Below are positions 24,601 to 33,163 of a stretch of 64,000 bases of DNA, in pieces. This DNA is from Quadrisphaera sp. RL12-1S (GTDB lineage Bacteria > Actinomycetota > Actinomycetes > Actinomycetales > Quadrisphaeraceae). Below the pieces are notes generated by a model. That model had not been told where the DNA came from. It saw nothing but the letters and a program-made list of their open reading frames with translations, and made no database searches. The stretch is from positions 59,884-123,883 of the forward strand of contig NZ_JACNME010000013.1 of assembly GCF_014270065.1 (NCBI RefSeq), given 5' to 3'. The stretch's first letter is position 1. Each line of letters opens with the position of its first letter. The position numbers were made by a program, and so were the translations under genes.

Positions 24601-25623
24601 CACAAGCGGGAGGTGCCCCCAGGTAGCCACCTCCCCGGCCGTCACGGCGACGCCCACGGCGACTCCGCCGGCACCCCCTGGGCCGGGCGCACCCTCACCG
24701 ACAGCCCGTTCGCGGGCGACGACGGCGCGGTGGCCCCCGCGGTCGCGTCCCTGCTCGACGCCGCCCGCGCCGAGGACACGCCGGTCGACGTGGCGGCGCT
24801 GGTGGCGGCCCTGCCGGGGGCCCGGCTGTTCGTGCCCGTCACCGCCGTCTCCGCCGGGACGGACGAGGCCACCGGGGGAGACCTGGGGGCCGACATGGCC
24901 ATCCCCACGCTCCGCTCGCCCGACGGGCGCGACGCCCTGCCCGTCTTCACGTCCGTCGCGACGCTGACCGCCTGGAGCGCCACGGCCCGCCCGGTGCCCG
25001 TGGAGGCCCGCCGCGCCGCGGTCAGCGCCGTCCAGGAGGGCCAGCAGCTGCTCGTGCTCGACCCGGGCGTCACCGGGCCGGGCGGCTCCGTCGTCGTCCC
25101 CCGTCCTGCGCTGTGGGCGCTGGCCCAGGGCGAGGCGTGGACCCCCTCGCCCCGTGACCCCGAGGTCGCCGCCGCCGTCGCCCGGCTCGGCGACGGGCTC
25201 GACGGCGTCGTCGAGGTCACCGCCGAGCCCGGCGCCGGCGCGGCCGCCGGGCGGGAGCTGCGCGTGGTGGTGCACCTCGCGGCGGGGGCGGGCGAGCGCG
25301 CCGACGCGGCGCGCGGTGCCGTGGCGCAGCGGCTCGGGCAGCACGAGCTCCTCGCGCAGCGCGTGGACTCCGTGGAGCTGGTGGCGCGCGAGCTCCCTCG
25401 CGCGCTGCTGGTGGTGCGGCCCCGCGAGGGCGGGGTGCTGCGGCGCTGGTCGGTGCACCCGGTCGGCACCACCCCCGGGCGGCCGCCGAGGACGACGACG
25501 TCGCACCGCAGCGAGGCCGCGGCCCGCGCGGCGGCGGCGCAGTGGTGCGCGGAGGACGGCGGGCACGAGCCCGCTCCCGGGGGGACGGGCTGCCGGTGGT
25601 GCGGGGCCGGTCTGGCGGGCTGA
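24592..25623 (+). CDS. SseB-family protein
   Basis: 343 residues from the ATG at 24592. The SseB domain is seen at about residues 45-150 (VDVAALVAALPGARLFVPVT; ALPVFTSVATLTAWSATARP; LLVLDPGVTGPGGSVVVPRP). A second domain follows (VARELPRALLVVRPREGG), and the C-terminus holds a CRWCGAG pair. SseB-type proteins are cytoplasmic and functionally unclear. The start is uncertain: the ATG lies within a dispersed repeat, a GTG at 24613 is also possible, and conserved sequence only begins near TPWAGRTLTDSPFAGDDG. Confidence 0.75.
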   Translation: MDPHKREVPPGSHLPGRHGDAHGDSAGTPWAGRTLTDSPFAGDDGAVAPAVASLLDAARAEDTPVDVAALVAALPGARLFVPVTAVSAGTDEATGGDLGADMAIPTLRSPDGRDALPVFTSVATLTAWSATARPVPVEARRAAVSAVQEGQQLLVLDPGVTGPGGSVVVPRPALWALAQGEAWTPSPRDPEVAAAVARLGDGLDGVVEVTAEPGAGAAAGRELRVVVHLAAGAGERADAARGAVAQRLGQHELLAQRVDSVELVARELPRALLVVRPREGGVLRRWSVHPVGTTPGRPPRTTTSHRSEAAARAAAAQWCAEDGGHEPAPGGTGCRWCGAGLAG

Positions 25624-25667
25624 CGTGCGGGGCTGATCTCCGGGGTGCCGCGCGGCCCGTGCCCCCC

Positions 25668-25673
25668 TACCGT
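25668..25673 (+). promoter_or_regulatory. -10 box upstream of the GH13 gene
   Basis: TACCGT ends 7 nt before the GTG at 25681, consistent with leaderless transcription. No clear -35 hexamer. Confidence 0.4.
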
Positions 25674-25680
25674 CGCGGGG

Positions 25681-27339
25681 GTGCTGACCACGACCGCTGA
25701 CGAGTGGTGGGCGACCGGTGTCGGCTACTGCCTGGACGTCAAGCGCTTCACCGACTCCGACGGCGACGGGCGCGGCGACCTCGCGGGCCTCGGCAGCCAC
25801 CTCGACCACCTCGTGGACCTCGGGGTGGACTTCCTGTGGCTGCAGCCGTTCTACGCCTCGCCGGAGGGGGACGACGGCTACGACGTCTCCGACTACTACA
25901 GCGTGGATGACGGCCTGGGCACGCTGGGGGAGTTCGTCGAGGTGGTGCGCGCCGCCCGCGAGCGGGGGATGCGCGTCATCGTGGACCTGGTGGTCAACCA
26001 CACCAGCTCCGAGCACGCGTGGTTCCGCTCGGCGCGCTCCGACCCCGCCTCGCCGTACCGCGACTGGTACGTGTGGCGCGAGCAGCCGGACCCGGAGGAC
26101 GACGACGCGGACATCATCTTCCCCGACGCCGAGGACTCCGTCTGGACGTTCGACGAGGCGGCGGGGATGTACTTCCGCCACCGCTTCTACCGCCACCAGC
26201 CGGACCTCAACACCTCCAACCCGGAGGTCCGCGACGAGATCCGCCGGATCATGGGGTTCTGGCTGCAGCTGGGCGTGGCGGGCTTCCGCGTGGACGCCGC
26301 GCCGTTCCTCGCCGAGACCGCCACCCGCGACGGTGACGCCGACGACGTCACCGACCCCCGCGACGGCCCTCGTGACGGCCCTCGTGACGGCCCTGGTGAC
26401 GGCCCTGGTGACAGCACGGCCCTGGACGAGTCGCTGGCGATGCTCGACGTCATGCGCGCGTTCCTGTCCCGGCGCAGCGCCGAGGCGGTGATGCTCGGCG
26501 AGGTCAACCTGCCCCGCGACGAGGTCGCGCCGTTCTTCGGCGGCAGCGGCCAGCGGATGACGCTGTGCTTCGACTTCACGCTCAACCAGGCGCTGTACCT
26601 GGCCATGGCCCGCGGTGACGCCGCCCCGCTGCGCGCCGCGCTGGAGTCCCGCCCGGAGCTGAGCGAGGGCAAGAGCTGGGGCCTGTTCGTCCGCAACCAC
26701 GACGAGCTGACCCTCGACCAGCTCGACGACGACGAGCGCGGCGAGGTCTTCGCGGCCTTCGGCCCCGACCCCGACGTCCAGCTCTTCGGGCGCGGGCTGC
26801 GGCTGCGCCTGCCGACGATGGTGGGCGGTGACCGCGACCGGGTGGAGCTCGCCTACTGCCTGACGTGGAGCGTCCCGGGCACGCCGGTCCTGTACTACGG
26901 GGAGGAGGTCGGCCAGCTGGAGGACCTGTCCCTGCCGGGACGGCTGTCCGTGCGCACGCCGATGGCCTGGGCGGCGGGCGACGCCGGCCCCGGCCCGGTG
27001 GTGGCCGACCAGGAGCGCGACCCCGGGTCGCTGCTGCACTTCTTCCGCCGGATGCTGCGCGCCTACCGCGGCCGCCCCGAGCTGGGGCGCGGTGACGTGC
27101 GGCTGGTGGACGTGGGGGAGCCGTCCGTGCTGGCGCACACGGTGACGTGGCGGGGCCGCACGGTGCTGGCGCTGCACTCCCTCTCCGCTGAGCCGGTCAC
27201 CGTGACGGTGCCCGACGGGGTCGTGGCGCCCGGCGCGGAGCTGGTGGAGCTGCTGACCTCGACGCCGCGCACGGTGCCCGACGGCCCCTTCGAGGTGGAG
27301 CTGCCCCGCTACGGGAGGGCCTGGCTGGGCGACACGTGA
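25681..27339 (+). CDS. GH13 alpha-amylase family enzyme, trehalose-synthase-like
   Basis: 552 residues. Catalytic regions are in order: VDLVVNHTSSEHAWF (region I), GFRVDAAPFL with the nucleophile Asp (II), VMLGEVNL with the acid/base Glu (III) and FVRNHDELTLDQL (IV). FLWLQPFYASPEGDDGYDVSDYY, FYRHQPDLNTSNP and PGTPVLYYGEEVG resemble trehalose synthase (GH13_16), which interconverts maltose and trehalose, so that or a related hydrolase is likely. A 12-nt tandem repeat at about 26356-26412 inserts the acidic run RDGPRDGPRDGPGDGPGD between regions II and III, where I would not expect one. GTG 25681 is favoured by the -10 box. Confidence 0.85.
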   Translation: MLTTTADEWWATGVGYCLDVKRFTDSDGDGRGDLAGLGSHLDHLVDLGVDFLWLQPFYASPEGDDGYDVSDYYSVDDGLGTLGEFVEVVRAARERGMRVIVDLVVNHTSSEHAWFRSARSDPASPYRDWYVWREQPDPEDDDADIIFPDAEDSVWTFDEAAGMYFRHRFYRHQPDLNTSNPEVRDEIRRIMGFWLQLGVAGFRVDAAPFLAETATRDGDADDVTDPRDGPRDGPRDGPGDGPGDSTALDESLAMLDVMRAFLSRRSAEAVMLGEVNLPRDEVAPFFGGSGQRMTLCFDFTLNQALYLAMARGDAAPLRAALESRPELSEGKSWGLFVRNHDELTLDQLDDDERGEVFAAFGPDPDVQLFGRGLRLRLPTMVGGDRDRVELAYCLTWSVPGTPVLYYGEEVGQLEDLSLPGRLSVRTPMAWAAGDAGPGPVVADQERDPGSLLHFFRRMLRAYRGRPELGRGDVRLVDVGEPSVLAHTVTWRGRTVLALHSLSAEPVTVTVPDGVVAPGAELVELLTSTPRTVPDGPFEVELPRYGRAWLGDT

Positions 27340-27375
27340 GCACAACCCTGTTGACCTCGCTGTGATCATGGGCGG

Positions 27376-28200
27376 ATGGCCACCAGCACCGACGACGTCG
27401 ACGCCGACCGCACCTGGCTGACCGAGCACGGTGACCCCACCGCCACCGAGCGCGAGGTCCTGCGCACGGTCGTCGGTTCCGGCGTCCACGGCATCGCCCT
27501 CGCGGGCACCGACGACCACGACGAGATGGGCGTCTACCTCGAGCACCCGCGGGCGGTCCTCGGCGTCGGGCACGTCGACGGGCACTACGTGGCGCGGACG
27601 GTGCCGGAGGGCCACCGCAGCCACCACGGCGACGTCGACCTGGTCCTCTACTCCCTGCGCCGCTACCTGGCGCTGGTGCTGACGGGCAACCCCACCGCGC
27701 TGCTGCCGCTGTTCACCCCGGCCGCCGACGTCGTCCTGACCACCCCGCTGGGGGAGCGCCTGCGCGCCGAGGGCCCCGCACTGCTCAGCCAGCGCGCCGG
27801 TCACCGCTTCTCGGGCTACCTGCGCAGCCAGCGGGAGCGGATGCTCGGCGCAGCGTCCGGAGCACCGAACCGGCCTGAGCTCGTCGCAGCCCACGGCTAC
27901 GACACCAAGTACGCGAGCCACGCCCTCCGGCTCGCCGTCCAGGGCGTCGAGGTCGTGCGTCACGGGCGGCTGACGCTGCCGATGCCCGAGCCCGAGCGCA
28001 CGCTCGTGCTGGAGGTCAAGCGCGGCGAGCGCACGCAGGAGGAGGCGCTCGCGCTCATCGACGCCCGGGGGGCGGAGCTGGAGGAGCTGCTGGCCAGTGG
28101 TCGCTCGCCGCTGCCGGAGCACCCCGACCTCGACGCCGTCAGCGCCTGGTCCACCGCCGAGCACCTGCGGTACTGGGCCGAGCACGACCTGCTCGGCTGA
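27376..28200 (+). CDS. Nucleotidyltransferase, DNA polymerase beta superfamily (RlaP-like)
   Basis: 274 residues. The active-site pattern of a minimal nucleotidyltransferase is visible near the N-terminus: GSGVHGIALAGTDDHDEMGVY, matching G-S-x-n-D-x-D (about residues 36-56). DVDLVLYSLRRYLALVLTGN and HGYDTKYASHALRLAVQG follow, which are typical of the PF10127-type family annotated as RNA-repair-associated polymerase beta proteins. It would transfer a nucleotide to an unknown acceptor. The ATG at 27376 follows a GTGATCATGGGCGG sequence similar to the dispersed repeat. It is a lone gene. Confidence 0.82.
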   Translation: MATSTDDVDADRTWLTEHGDPTATEREVLRTVVGSGVHGIALAGTDDHDEMGVYLEHPRAVLGVGHVDGHYVARTVPEGHRSHHGDVDLVLYSLRRYLALVLTGNPTALLPLFTPAADVVLTTPLGERLRAEGPALLSQRAGHRFSGYLRSQRERMLGAASGAPNRPELVAAHGYDTKYASHALRLAVQGVEVVRHGRLTLPMPEPERTLVLEVKRGERTQEEALALIDARGAELEELLASGRSPLPEHPDLDAVSAWSTAEHLRYWAEHDLLG

Positions 28201-28253
28201 GGTCGGGCAGGACGACGACGGCGACGTCGGCGGCGGCTCAGCGCCCGGTGCTG

Positions 28254-28688
28254 TCAGCGCTGCACCCACCACCGCTGCCACGGCGTCTCGACGGCGGACG
28301 GCCGGTAGTGCTCGCGCACCCACCCCACCGCCTCTGCCGGCGGCACCCCGTCGAGCACCGCCAGCACCGCGAGCGCCGTCCCGGTGCGTCCGTGGCCGCC
28401 GCCGCAGCAGACCTCCACGCGCTCCTCGGGTGCCCGTGACCAGGCCTCGCGCAGCGCGGCACGGGCGTCGGAGGGGACCAGCGGCAGCCCGAAGTCGGGC
28501 CAGCGCACCCACCGCACCGGCCACGGCTGCGGCGCCGGGCGCTCCCACGTGCACTGGAACGACACGTCCGGCTCCAGACCCGCCGGGGGAGCGCCGCGGC
28601 GCACACCGCGCCCCCGCACCCGCCGTCCCGAGGGAAGGACGACGACGTCGGGGGCGTCCAGCGGCCAGGCCGCGTGCCGGTCTCCCAC
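28254..28688 (-). CDS. Protein-tyrosine/dual-specificity phosphatase-like protein
   Basis: 144 residues. The P-loop CGGGHGRTG (Cys about residue 100, Arg six residues on) is the CX5R active site of cysteine-dependent phosphatases. WPDFGLPLVPSDARAALRE supplies the general-acid loop region, and the C-terminus AVGWVREHYRPSAVETPWQ is conserved in form. Substrate unknown. I chose GTG 28688 because GGAGGA lies 7-12 nt upstream; a start 27-33 nt further upstream would fall in the inverted repeat at 28714. Confidence 0.85.
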   Translation of the reverse strand: MGDRHAAWPLDAPDVVVLPSGRRVRGRGVRRGAPPAGLEPDVSFQCTWERPAPQPWPVRWVRWPDFGLPLVPSDARAALREAWSRAPEERVEVCCGGGHGRTGTALAVLAVLDGVPPAEAVGWVREHYRPSAVETPWQRWWVQR

Positions 28689-28713
28689 CCGCTGATCCTC
28701 CCCCCGGGCCCCC

Positions 28714-28763
28714 ACGATCAAGGAATCCGCAACCGCTCCGGTGTTCGTGGATTCCTTGATCGT
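28714..28763. terminator. 15-bp perfect inverted repeat, ACGATCAAGGAA family
   Basis: ACGATCAAGGAATCC (28714-28728) and GGATTCCTTGATCGT (28749-28763) pair perfectly around 20 nt. The element lies after the response-regulator stop (28811, minus strand) and before the phosphatase start, so it can terminate the ABC/two-component operon. The left arm repeats the motif found at 1003 and 15350. Confidence 0.65.
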
Positions 28764-28810
28764 CGCCGCGGCGGCGGCGGGGGCGGGGGCGCGGGAGACG
28801 TGAGGACGGG

Positions 28811-29428
28811 TCAGATCCAGCCGGCGGCCTGGGCCCGGCTCACGGCCTCGTGCCGGTTGGCCACCCCGAGCTTCTGCACCGCCGCCGAGAGGTAGTTGCG
28901 CACCGTCCCCGGGGACAGCGACGCGCGCACGGCGATCTCCTCCACGCTCGCCCCGCCGGCCGCCAGCTCCAGCACGTCGGCCTCGCGGGGGGTGAGCGGG
29001 GAGTCCCCGGCGGCGATGGCGTCAGCCGCCAGCTCCGGGTCCACGTGCCGTCCACCCGCGTGCACCGTCCGGATGACGGAGGCCAGCACCGCCGCCGACG
29101 TCGTCTTGGGCAGGAACCCGCGCACCCCCGTGGCCAGCGCCCGCTTGAGGTGACCGGGCCGCCCGTGACCGGTGACGATGACCACGCCGCACCCCGGCAC
29201 CGCGTCCCTCAGCGCCGCCGCCACCTCGATGCCGTCCAGGCCGGGCATCTGCAGGTCGAGGACGGCGACGTCGGGCTCCACCGCCCGCGCCACGGCCACG
29301 GCCTCCGGCCCGGACGCCGCCTGGCCGACCACCTCGACGTCGTCCTCGAGGTCGACGAGAGTGGCGAGGGCGGTGCGGATGAGCTGCTCGTCGTCGGCGA
29401 GCAGCACCCGGATGGACGGCGGGGTCAC
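28811..29428 (-). CDS. NarL/LuxR-type response regulator
   Basis: 205 residues. The receiver domain (about 1-120) has acidic residues in VLLADDEQLIRTAL, the phospho-acceptor Asp in VAVLDLQMPGLDG (about residue 58), the conserved T in VIVTGHG and K in GFLPKTTS. A LuxR-type helix-turn-helix fills the C-terminus (LTPREADVLELAAGGASVEE then IAVRASLSPGTVRNYLSAAV). Its GTG overlaps the histidine kinase stop by 4 nt, so they form a cognate pair. Targets are probably the ABC operon itself, by analogy with similar operons. Confidence 0.93.
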   Translation of the reverse strand: MTPPSIRVLLADDEQLIRTALATLVDLEDDVEVVGQAASGPEAVAVARAVEPDVAVLDLQMPGLDGIEVAAALRDAVPGCGVVIVTGHGRPGHLKRALATGVRGFLPKTTSAAVLASVIRTVHAGGRHVDPELAADAIAAGDSPLTPREADVLELAAGGASVEEIAVRASLSPGTVRNYLSAAVQKLGVANRHEAVSRAQAAGWI

Positions 29429-30774
29429 GCGTGCGCCTCCTGCTCCTGGGGTCGGGTGCGGGGTCCGGTGGAGGGGCCGGTCCGGGCGTCGGCCGGCGTG
29501 GTGGCGGTCAGCACCACCCGGCTGCGCTCGCGGCGGACGTCGAGCGACCCGCCGCGCGCCTCCAGCCTCTCGCGGAGCCCGGACAGCCCCGCACCGGGGC
29601 GCAGGCTCCCGCTGCCGGAGCCGTCGCGCGCGCCGTCGGACGCGCCGTCGGACGCGCCGTCGCCGTCGTCGTTGCGGACCACGAGCACCGCCGCACCGCC
29701 GACCACCGCCAGCGACACCGCGCAGCTGCGGGCGTGCCCGTGCCGCACCACGTTGGTGACCGCCTCCCGCAGCGCCCACGCCAGGGCCTCCTGCGCGGGG
29801 GCGGGCAGGGCCGTGGCGACCGCCTCGTCGACGCGCACCTCGCACGCCACCTCCGCGGAGGCGAGCAGCGCCCGGGCGCCGGCCAGCTCGGTGAGCAGGT
29901 CGGCGCGCCGGTGGCCCCGGACGACGGCGCGGACCTCGGCCAGCGACGCCTGGGCCAGCTCGCGCACGGCCATCGCCTCCGCCACGGCCTCGGGGCGGCC
30001 CCGCTCGGCGAGGCGCGCCACCACCTCGCTCTTGAGGGCGATGGCCGACAGGTCCCGGCCGACCACGTCGTGCAGGTCGCGGGCGAACCTCAGGCGCTCC
30101 TCCGCCACGGCGAGCCGGGCGCGGTCGCCCTGGGCGTCCGCGAGCTGGCGGACCACGTCGAGCAGCCACACGGACAGCCGCAGCGTCACCACGATGAAGC
30201 CCGACGCCACGACCGTCACCACCCCGACCCCGGCCCCCGTGGCGCTGTCCTGGCCCGAGAGCACCGCGGAGAGGAGGACGGCGGCGCCCGCTCCCAGCGG
30301 TACGAGCCACCCGACCCGGCGGTGCACCACGGCGACCGCGGCGGGGGAGAACATCACGGTGTAGAGCACGACGGCCTGCCGGGGCGAGCCCGCCAGCGAC
30401 TCGCCGGCCCGGACCGCGGCGGCCAGCGCGAGGAGCCCGGCGGTGGTGGAGGCCAGCGCGACGAGCCCCGGGCGGCGCTGCCCCGCGCGCCGCGGGTCCA
30501 GGCCGGCGCGCAGGACGACGAACGCGGCCACCCCCTGCGCGGCGGAGACGACGACGACCAGCGCCAGCAGCGGCCCCGGCACCGCCCCGCGGGCCACGAG
30601 GAGCAGGAGCACGGGGGAGATCGCGCCGAGCCAGTAGAGGATCTGCGCGGTGTAGACCTCCACCCGCTGCACCTGGTCCAGCGAGTCCCACCAGGCGCGC
30701 GGGGAGCGCCACCACCGCGGCCGGCCGTCGTGGGCCGTCCGCGGTGGTGGCGCTGCGCTGTGCGTGCTGCTCAT
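29425..30774 (-). CDS. Sensor histidine kinase (HisKA_3 type)
   Basis: 449 residues. About five or six hydrophobic segments fill residues 35-215. The dimerisation/phosphoacceptor motif FARDLHDVVGRDLSAIALKS (phospho-His about residue 245) follows, and an HATPase domain with EAVTNVVRHG (N box) and GAGLSGLRERLEARGG (G box) ends the protein. The membrane part with little extracytoplasmic sequence suggests sensing within the membrane or through the ABC transporter. A 12-nt tandem repeat near 29640 encodes DGASDGASDGARDGSGSGS in the ATPase domain. Its ATG overlaps the permease stop by one base. Confidence 0.92.
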   Translation of the reverse strand: MSSTHSAAPPPRTAHDGRPRWWRSPRAWWDSLDQVQRVEVYTAQILYWLGAISPVLLLLVARGAVPGPLLALVVVVSAAQGVAAFVVLRAGLDPRRAGQRRPGLVALASTTAGLLALAAAVRAGESLAGSPRQAVVLYTVMFSPAAVAVVHRRVGWLVPLGAGAAVLLSAVLSGQDSATGAGVGVVTVVASGFIVVTLRLSVWLLDVVRQLADAQGDRARLAVAEERLRFARDLHDVVGRDLSAIALKSEVVARLAERGRPEAVAEAMAVRELAQASLAEVRAVVRGHRRADLLTELAGARALLASAEVACEVRVDEAVATALPAPAQEALAWALREAVTNVVRHGHARSCAVSLAVVGGAAVLVVRNDDGDGASDGASDGARDGSGSGSLRPGAGLSGLRERLEARGGSLDVRRERSRVVLTATTPADARTGPSTGPRTRPQEQEAHA

Positions 30775-31613
30775 CAGCCGCGAGGCTCCCAGCGCCACAG
30801 GCGGCGCGCCAGCCACGCGGAGACGGCGGTCCACGCCAGGAGCAGCAGCAGGTCGACCAGCACCGCCGGGAGCGCGCCGCCCACGAGCGGAGCGGTCACG
30901 AGCCCCTCGCCGACCCCGCCGGTGCGGGCGAGGAGGTCCACGGCGCTGGTGAAGGGCAGCAGGAGCAGCACCTGGCGGGCGGCCTCGGGCATCCCGGGCA
31001 CGGTGAGGAGGTTCCCGGCGACCGAGATGACGAACAGCAGCGGCACCGCGGCCCAGTTGGCCTTCTCGGCGTTCCCCGCCATCCCGGCCACCGCCACGCC
31101 CGCCGCCACCAGGCCCACGGAGGCGAGCAGCACCCCGGCCGCCCACGGCAGCCAGCCCAGCGCGTCGGGCAGCGGACCACCGCGGCCGACGACGACGGCC
31201 AGCACCGCGAGCGCCTCGACCACGCCGACCACCACCAGCGGCAGGTAGACGCCGGCCACCAGCTCGCGGCTGCTGAGCTCGGAGGTCCGCAGGCGCTTGA
31301 GCACCTGGGCCTCGCGGCGGTTGACGGTGAGCATCACGGCGGCCAGGTGCGTGGTGACGGCCATGACCACCAGCACGCCCATGCCGGTGAGCGCCGCCAG
31401 CGCCGCCGGGGAGCTGCCCGGGGAGACCGAGACCAGGAAGAGGATCGCGAGCGGGCCGCAGAGCAGGGTCAGCAGCGTGGTGCGCTGCCGGACCAGCATC
31501 TGCGTCTCGAAGCGGGCCAGCCGCAGGACGCGTTGCGTCGGCGTCACGGCCCGGCGCTGGCGGGCGGGCGCCGCCGCGGTCGCCGTCGTCGTCGTCGTGC
31601 TCGTGGTGCTCAT
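30774..31613 (-). CDS. ABC-2 type transporter permease
   Basis: 279 residues. A Thr-rich cytoplasmic N-terminus is followed by about six membrane segments (e.g. TLLTLLCGPLAILFLVSVSP; GMGVLVVMAVTTHLAAVMLT; PLVVVGVVEALAVLAVVVG; AGVLLASVGLVAAGVAVAGM). NRREAQVLKRLRTSELSSRE between segments two and three is the conserved cytoplasmic loop of drug-export ABC-2 permeases. It should pair with the ATPase encoded just upstream (4-nt overlap). The substrate is unknown; a drug or antimicrobial peptide is a guess from operon type. Confidence 0.9.
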   Translation of the reverse strand: MSTTSTTTTTATAAAPARQRRAVTPTQRVLRLARFETQMLVRQRTTLLTLLCGPLAILFLVSVSPGSSPAALAALTGMGVLVVMAVTTHLAAVMLTVNRREAQVLKRLRTSELSSRELVAGVYLPLVVVGVVEALAVLAVVVGRGGPLPDALGWLPWAAGVLLASVGLVAAGVAVAGMAGNAEKANWAAVPLLFVISVAGNLLTVPGMPEAARQVLLLLPFTSAVDLLARTGGVGEGLVTAPLVGGALPAVLVDLLLLLAWTAVSAWLARRLWRWEPRG

Positions 31614-32536
31614 CGGGAGGCCTCCTGCTCGGGGGTGGAGCGGACGACGGAGTGGAAGACCTCGTCGAGGGAGGCCGGGGTGGCGCGGAGCCGGTGCAGC
31701 TCGGTGCCGGTGCGCTGGGCGTCGAGGAGCAGCGCGAGCAGGTCGGCCTGGAGGTCGTGGGTGCGGACGTCGAGCGGCTCGTCCGGCCTGCCGCCCGCGC
31801 GGCGGACCGCCGTGATGCGCGCCGGTCGCTGGTCGAGCACCTCGGCGAGCGTGCCCCGCACCGCGATGCGGCCGCGGTGCATGATCGCGACCCGGTCGGC
31901 CAGCTGCTCGGCCTCCTCGAGGTGGTGGGTGGTCATGAGCACCGTGGTGCCGCCGTCGCGCAGCTCCCGGACCAGTCCCCAGAGCGTGGCGCGCGACTCC
32001 GGGTCCAGGCCCGCGGTCGGCTCGTCGAGCACGATGAGGTCCGGGGCTCCCCACACGGCGAGCGCCAGGTCGAGCCGTCGCCGCTCGCCGCCGGAGAGGT
32101 CCTTGACCAGCACCGCGCGGCGGTGGGCCAGCCCGACGCGCTCGAGCACGGCGTCGACGTCGTCGACGCGGCTGCTCAGCGACGCCCACAGGCGCAGCGC
32201 GGTGACGGGCGTCGCCTCGGGCACGAAGCCCGCCTCCTGCACCATGACGCCGGAGGCGGCGCGCAGGCGGCGGGTGGAGACCGCCGGGTCGTCGCCCAGC
32301 ACGTCGACGGTGCCGGCGGCGCGCGGGCGGAACCCCTGCAGCGCCTCCAGCGTGGAGGTCTTGCCGGCGCCGTTGGTGCCGAGCAGGGCGAACACCTCTC
32401 CGCGGCGGACGTCGAGGTCCACGCCGTCCACGGCGCGGAAGGAGCCGTAGGCGACGACGAGCCCGCGGACGTCGACGACGAGGTCGCCGGCGCCGGCAGC
32501 GGTCTGCGCCCCGGTGGTGGCTGCTGTCGTGGTCAT
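31610..32536 (-). CDS. ABC transporter ATP-binding protein
   Basis: 308 residues. Walker A LLGTNGAGKTSTLEALQGF (about residues 51-69), signature LSGGERRRLDLALAVWG, Walker B LIVLDEPTAGLDPESR and the switch His in LMTTHHLEEAEQLADRV are all present. The C-terminal part (RAGGRPDEPLDVRTHDLQAD; TPASLDEVFHSV) is the extension found in drug-type exporters (DrrA-like). It is the first gene of the ATPase-permease-kinase-regulator operon, read to 28811. A promoter should lie in 32537-32700, but I could not define it. Confidence 0.93.
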   Translation of the reverse strand: MTTTAATTGAQTAAGAGDLVVDVRGLVVAYGSFRAVDGVDLDVRRGEVFALLGTNGAGKTSTLEALQGFRPRAAGTVDVLGDDPAVSTRRLRAASGVMVQEAGFVPEATPVTALRLWASLSSRVDDVDAVLERVGLAHRRAVLVKDLSGGERRRLDLALAVWGAPDLIVLDEPTAGLDPESRATLWGLVRELRDGGTTVLMTTHHLEEAEQLADRVAIMHRGRIAVRGTLAEVLDQRPARITAVRRAGGRPDEPLDVRTHDLQADLLALLLDAQRTGTELHRLRATPASLDEVFHSVVRSTPEQEASR

Positions 32537-32703
32537 GGCTCCACGCTCCCGCCGCGGGAGCGCCCCCGGCAGTGCGCGCGCTCACCGGTCCAGGTGCGTC
32601 CCTCACGGCCCGGCCCCTGACATCCGTCACACCCCGCCGCGACGACCACGCAGCTGCGCGCCACCTCGCGGCGGGGGACCTGCGCTGCCACCGTGGAGCG
32701 GTG

Positions 32704-33147
32704 ATGCTCCTGCGCCCGGCGCCCCCGATCACCCGGGAGCGGACGACGACGGCGGCCCCCGCCGTCGTCCACGACCTCCTCGTCGACGTGGCGTCCTGGC
32801 CGCTGTGGTCGCCGCACGTGGTCCGGAACGACCCGGCCTCCGGCCGCGTGCACCCCGGCTGGCGCGGCCGCGTGAAGCCGTGGTTCGGGCCCGCCACCAC
32901 CATGGAGGTGACCGAGGTGCTGCCCGGCGGCGGCATGCGCTGGCGCACCCGGGCGCTCGGGCACGAGCTGCGGTACGCCCAGCTGGTCAGCGCTGCTCCC
33001 GGGAGCGGCAGCCGCGTGGTCTTCACCGCCACCGTCCACGGACCGCTGGGCCCGCTGGTGCAGCGCCTCGCCGCACCGCTGTCCGGCTACGGCCAGCAGC
33101 GCCGCCTCGAGCGCCTGGTGCTGCTCGCGGAGCGCACCGCAGCCTGA
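32704..33147 (+). CDS. SRPBCC (START-like) family protein
   Basis: 147 residues. The pattern TTAAPAVVHDLLVDVASWPL then WSPHVV at the start, the central HPGWRGRVKPWFGPATTMEV then TEVLPGGGMRWRTRALGHEL, and the long C-terminal helix (LVQRLAAPLSGYGQQRRLER) match SRPBCC/polyketide-cyclase-like proteins, which bind a hydrophobic ligand in a helix-grip fold. Function is unknown. The ATG at 32704 and a GTG three bases earlier are both possible, with GGAG 7 nt before the ATG. It is divergent from the ABC operon and convergent with ptsH. Confidence 0.75.
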   Translation: MLLRPAPPITRERTTTAAPAVVHDLLVDVASWPLWSPHVVRNDPASGRVHPGWRGRVKPWFGPATTMEVTEVLPGGGMRWRTRALGHELRYAQLVSAAPGSGSRVVFTATVHGPLGPLVQRLAAPLSGYGQQRRLERLVLLAERTAA

Positions 33148-33163
33148 CCGCCCGCACGCCGGC

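Noticed and set aside
24542..28554. A 1,400-residue minus-strand open frame across hisA, SseB-like, GH13 and nucleotidyltransferase genes
   Set aside because: It is antisense to four well-supported genes and its translation has no recognisable fold; long antisense frames are expected at this GC content.
28689..28721. Phosphatase start at TTG 28721 or GTG 28715
   Set aside because: Both lie in the arm of the inverted repeat; GTG 28688 has GGAGGA at proper distance.
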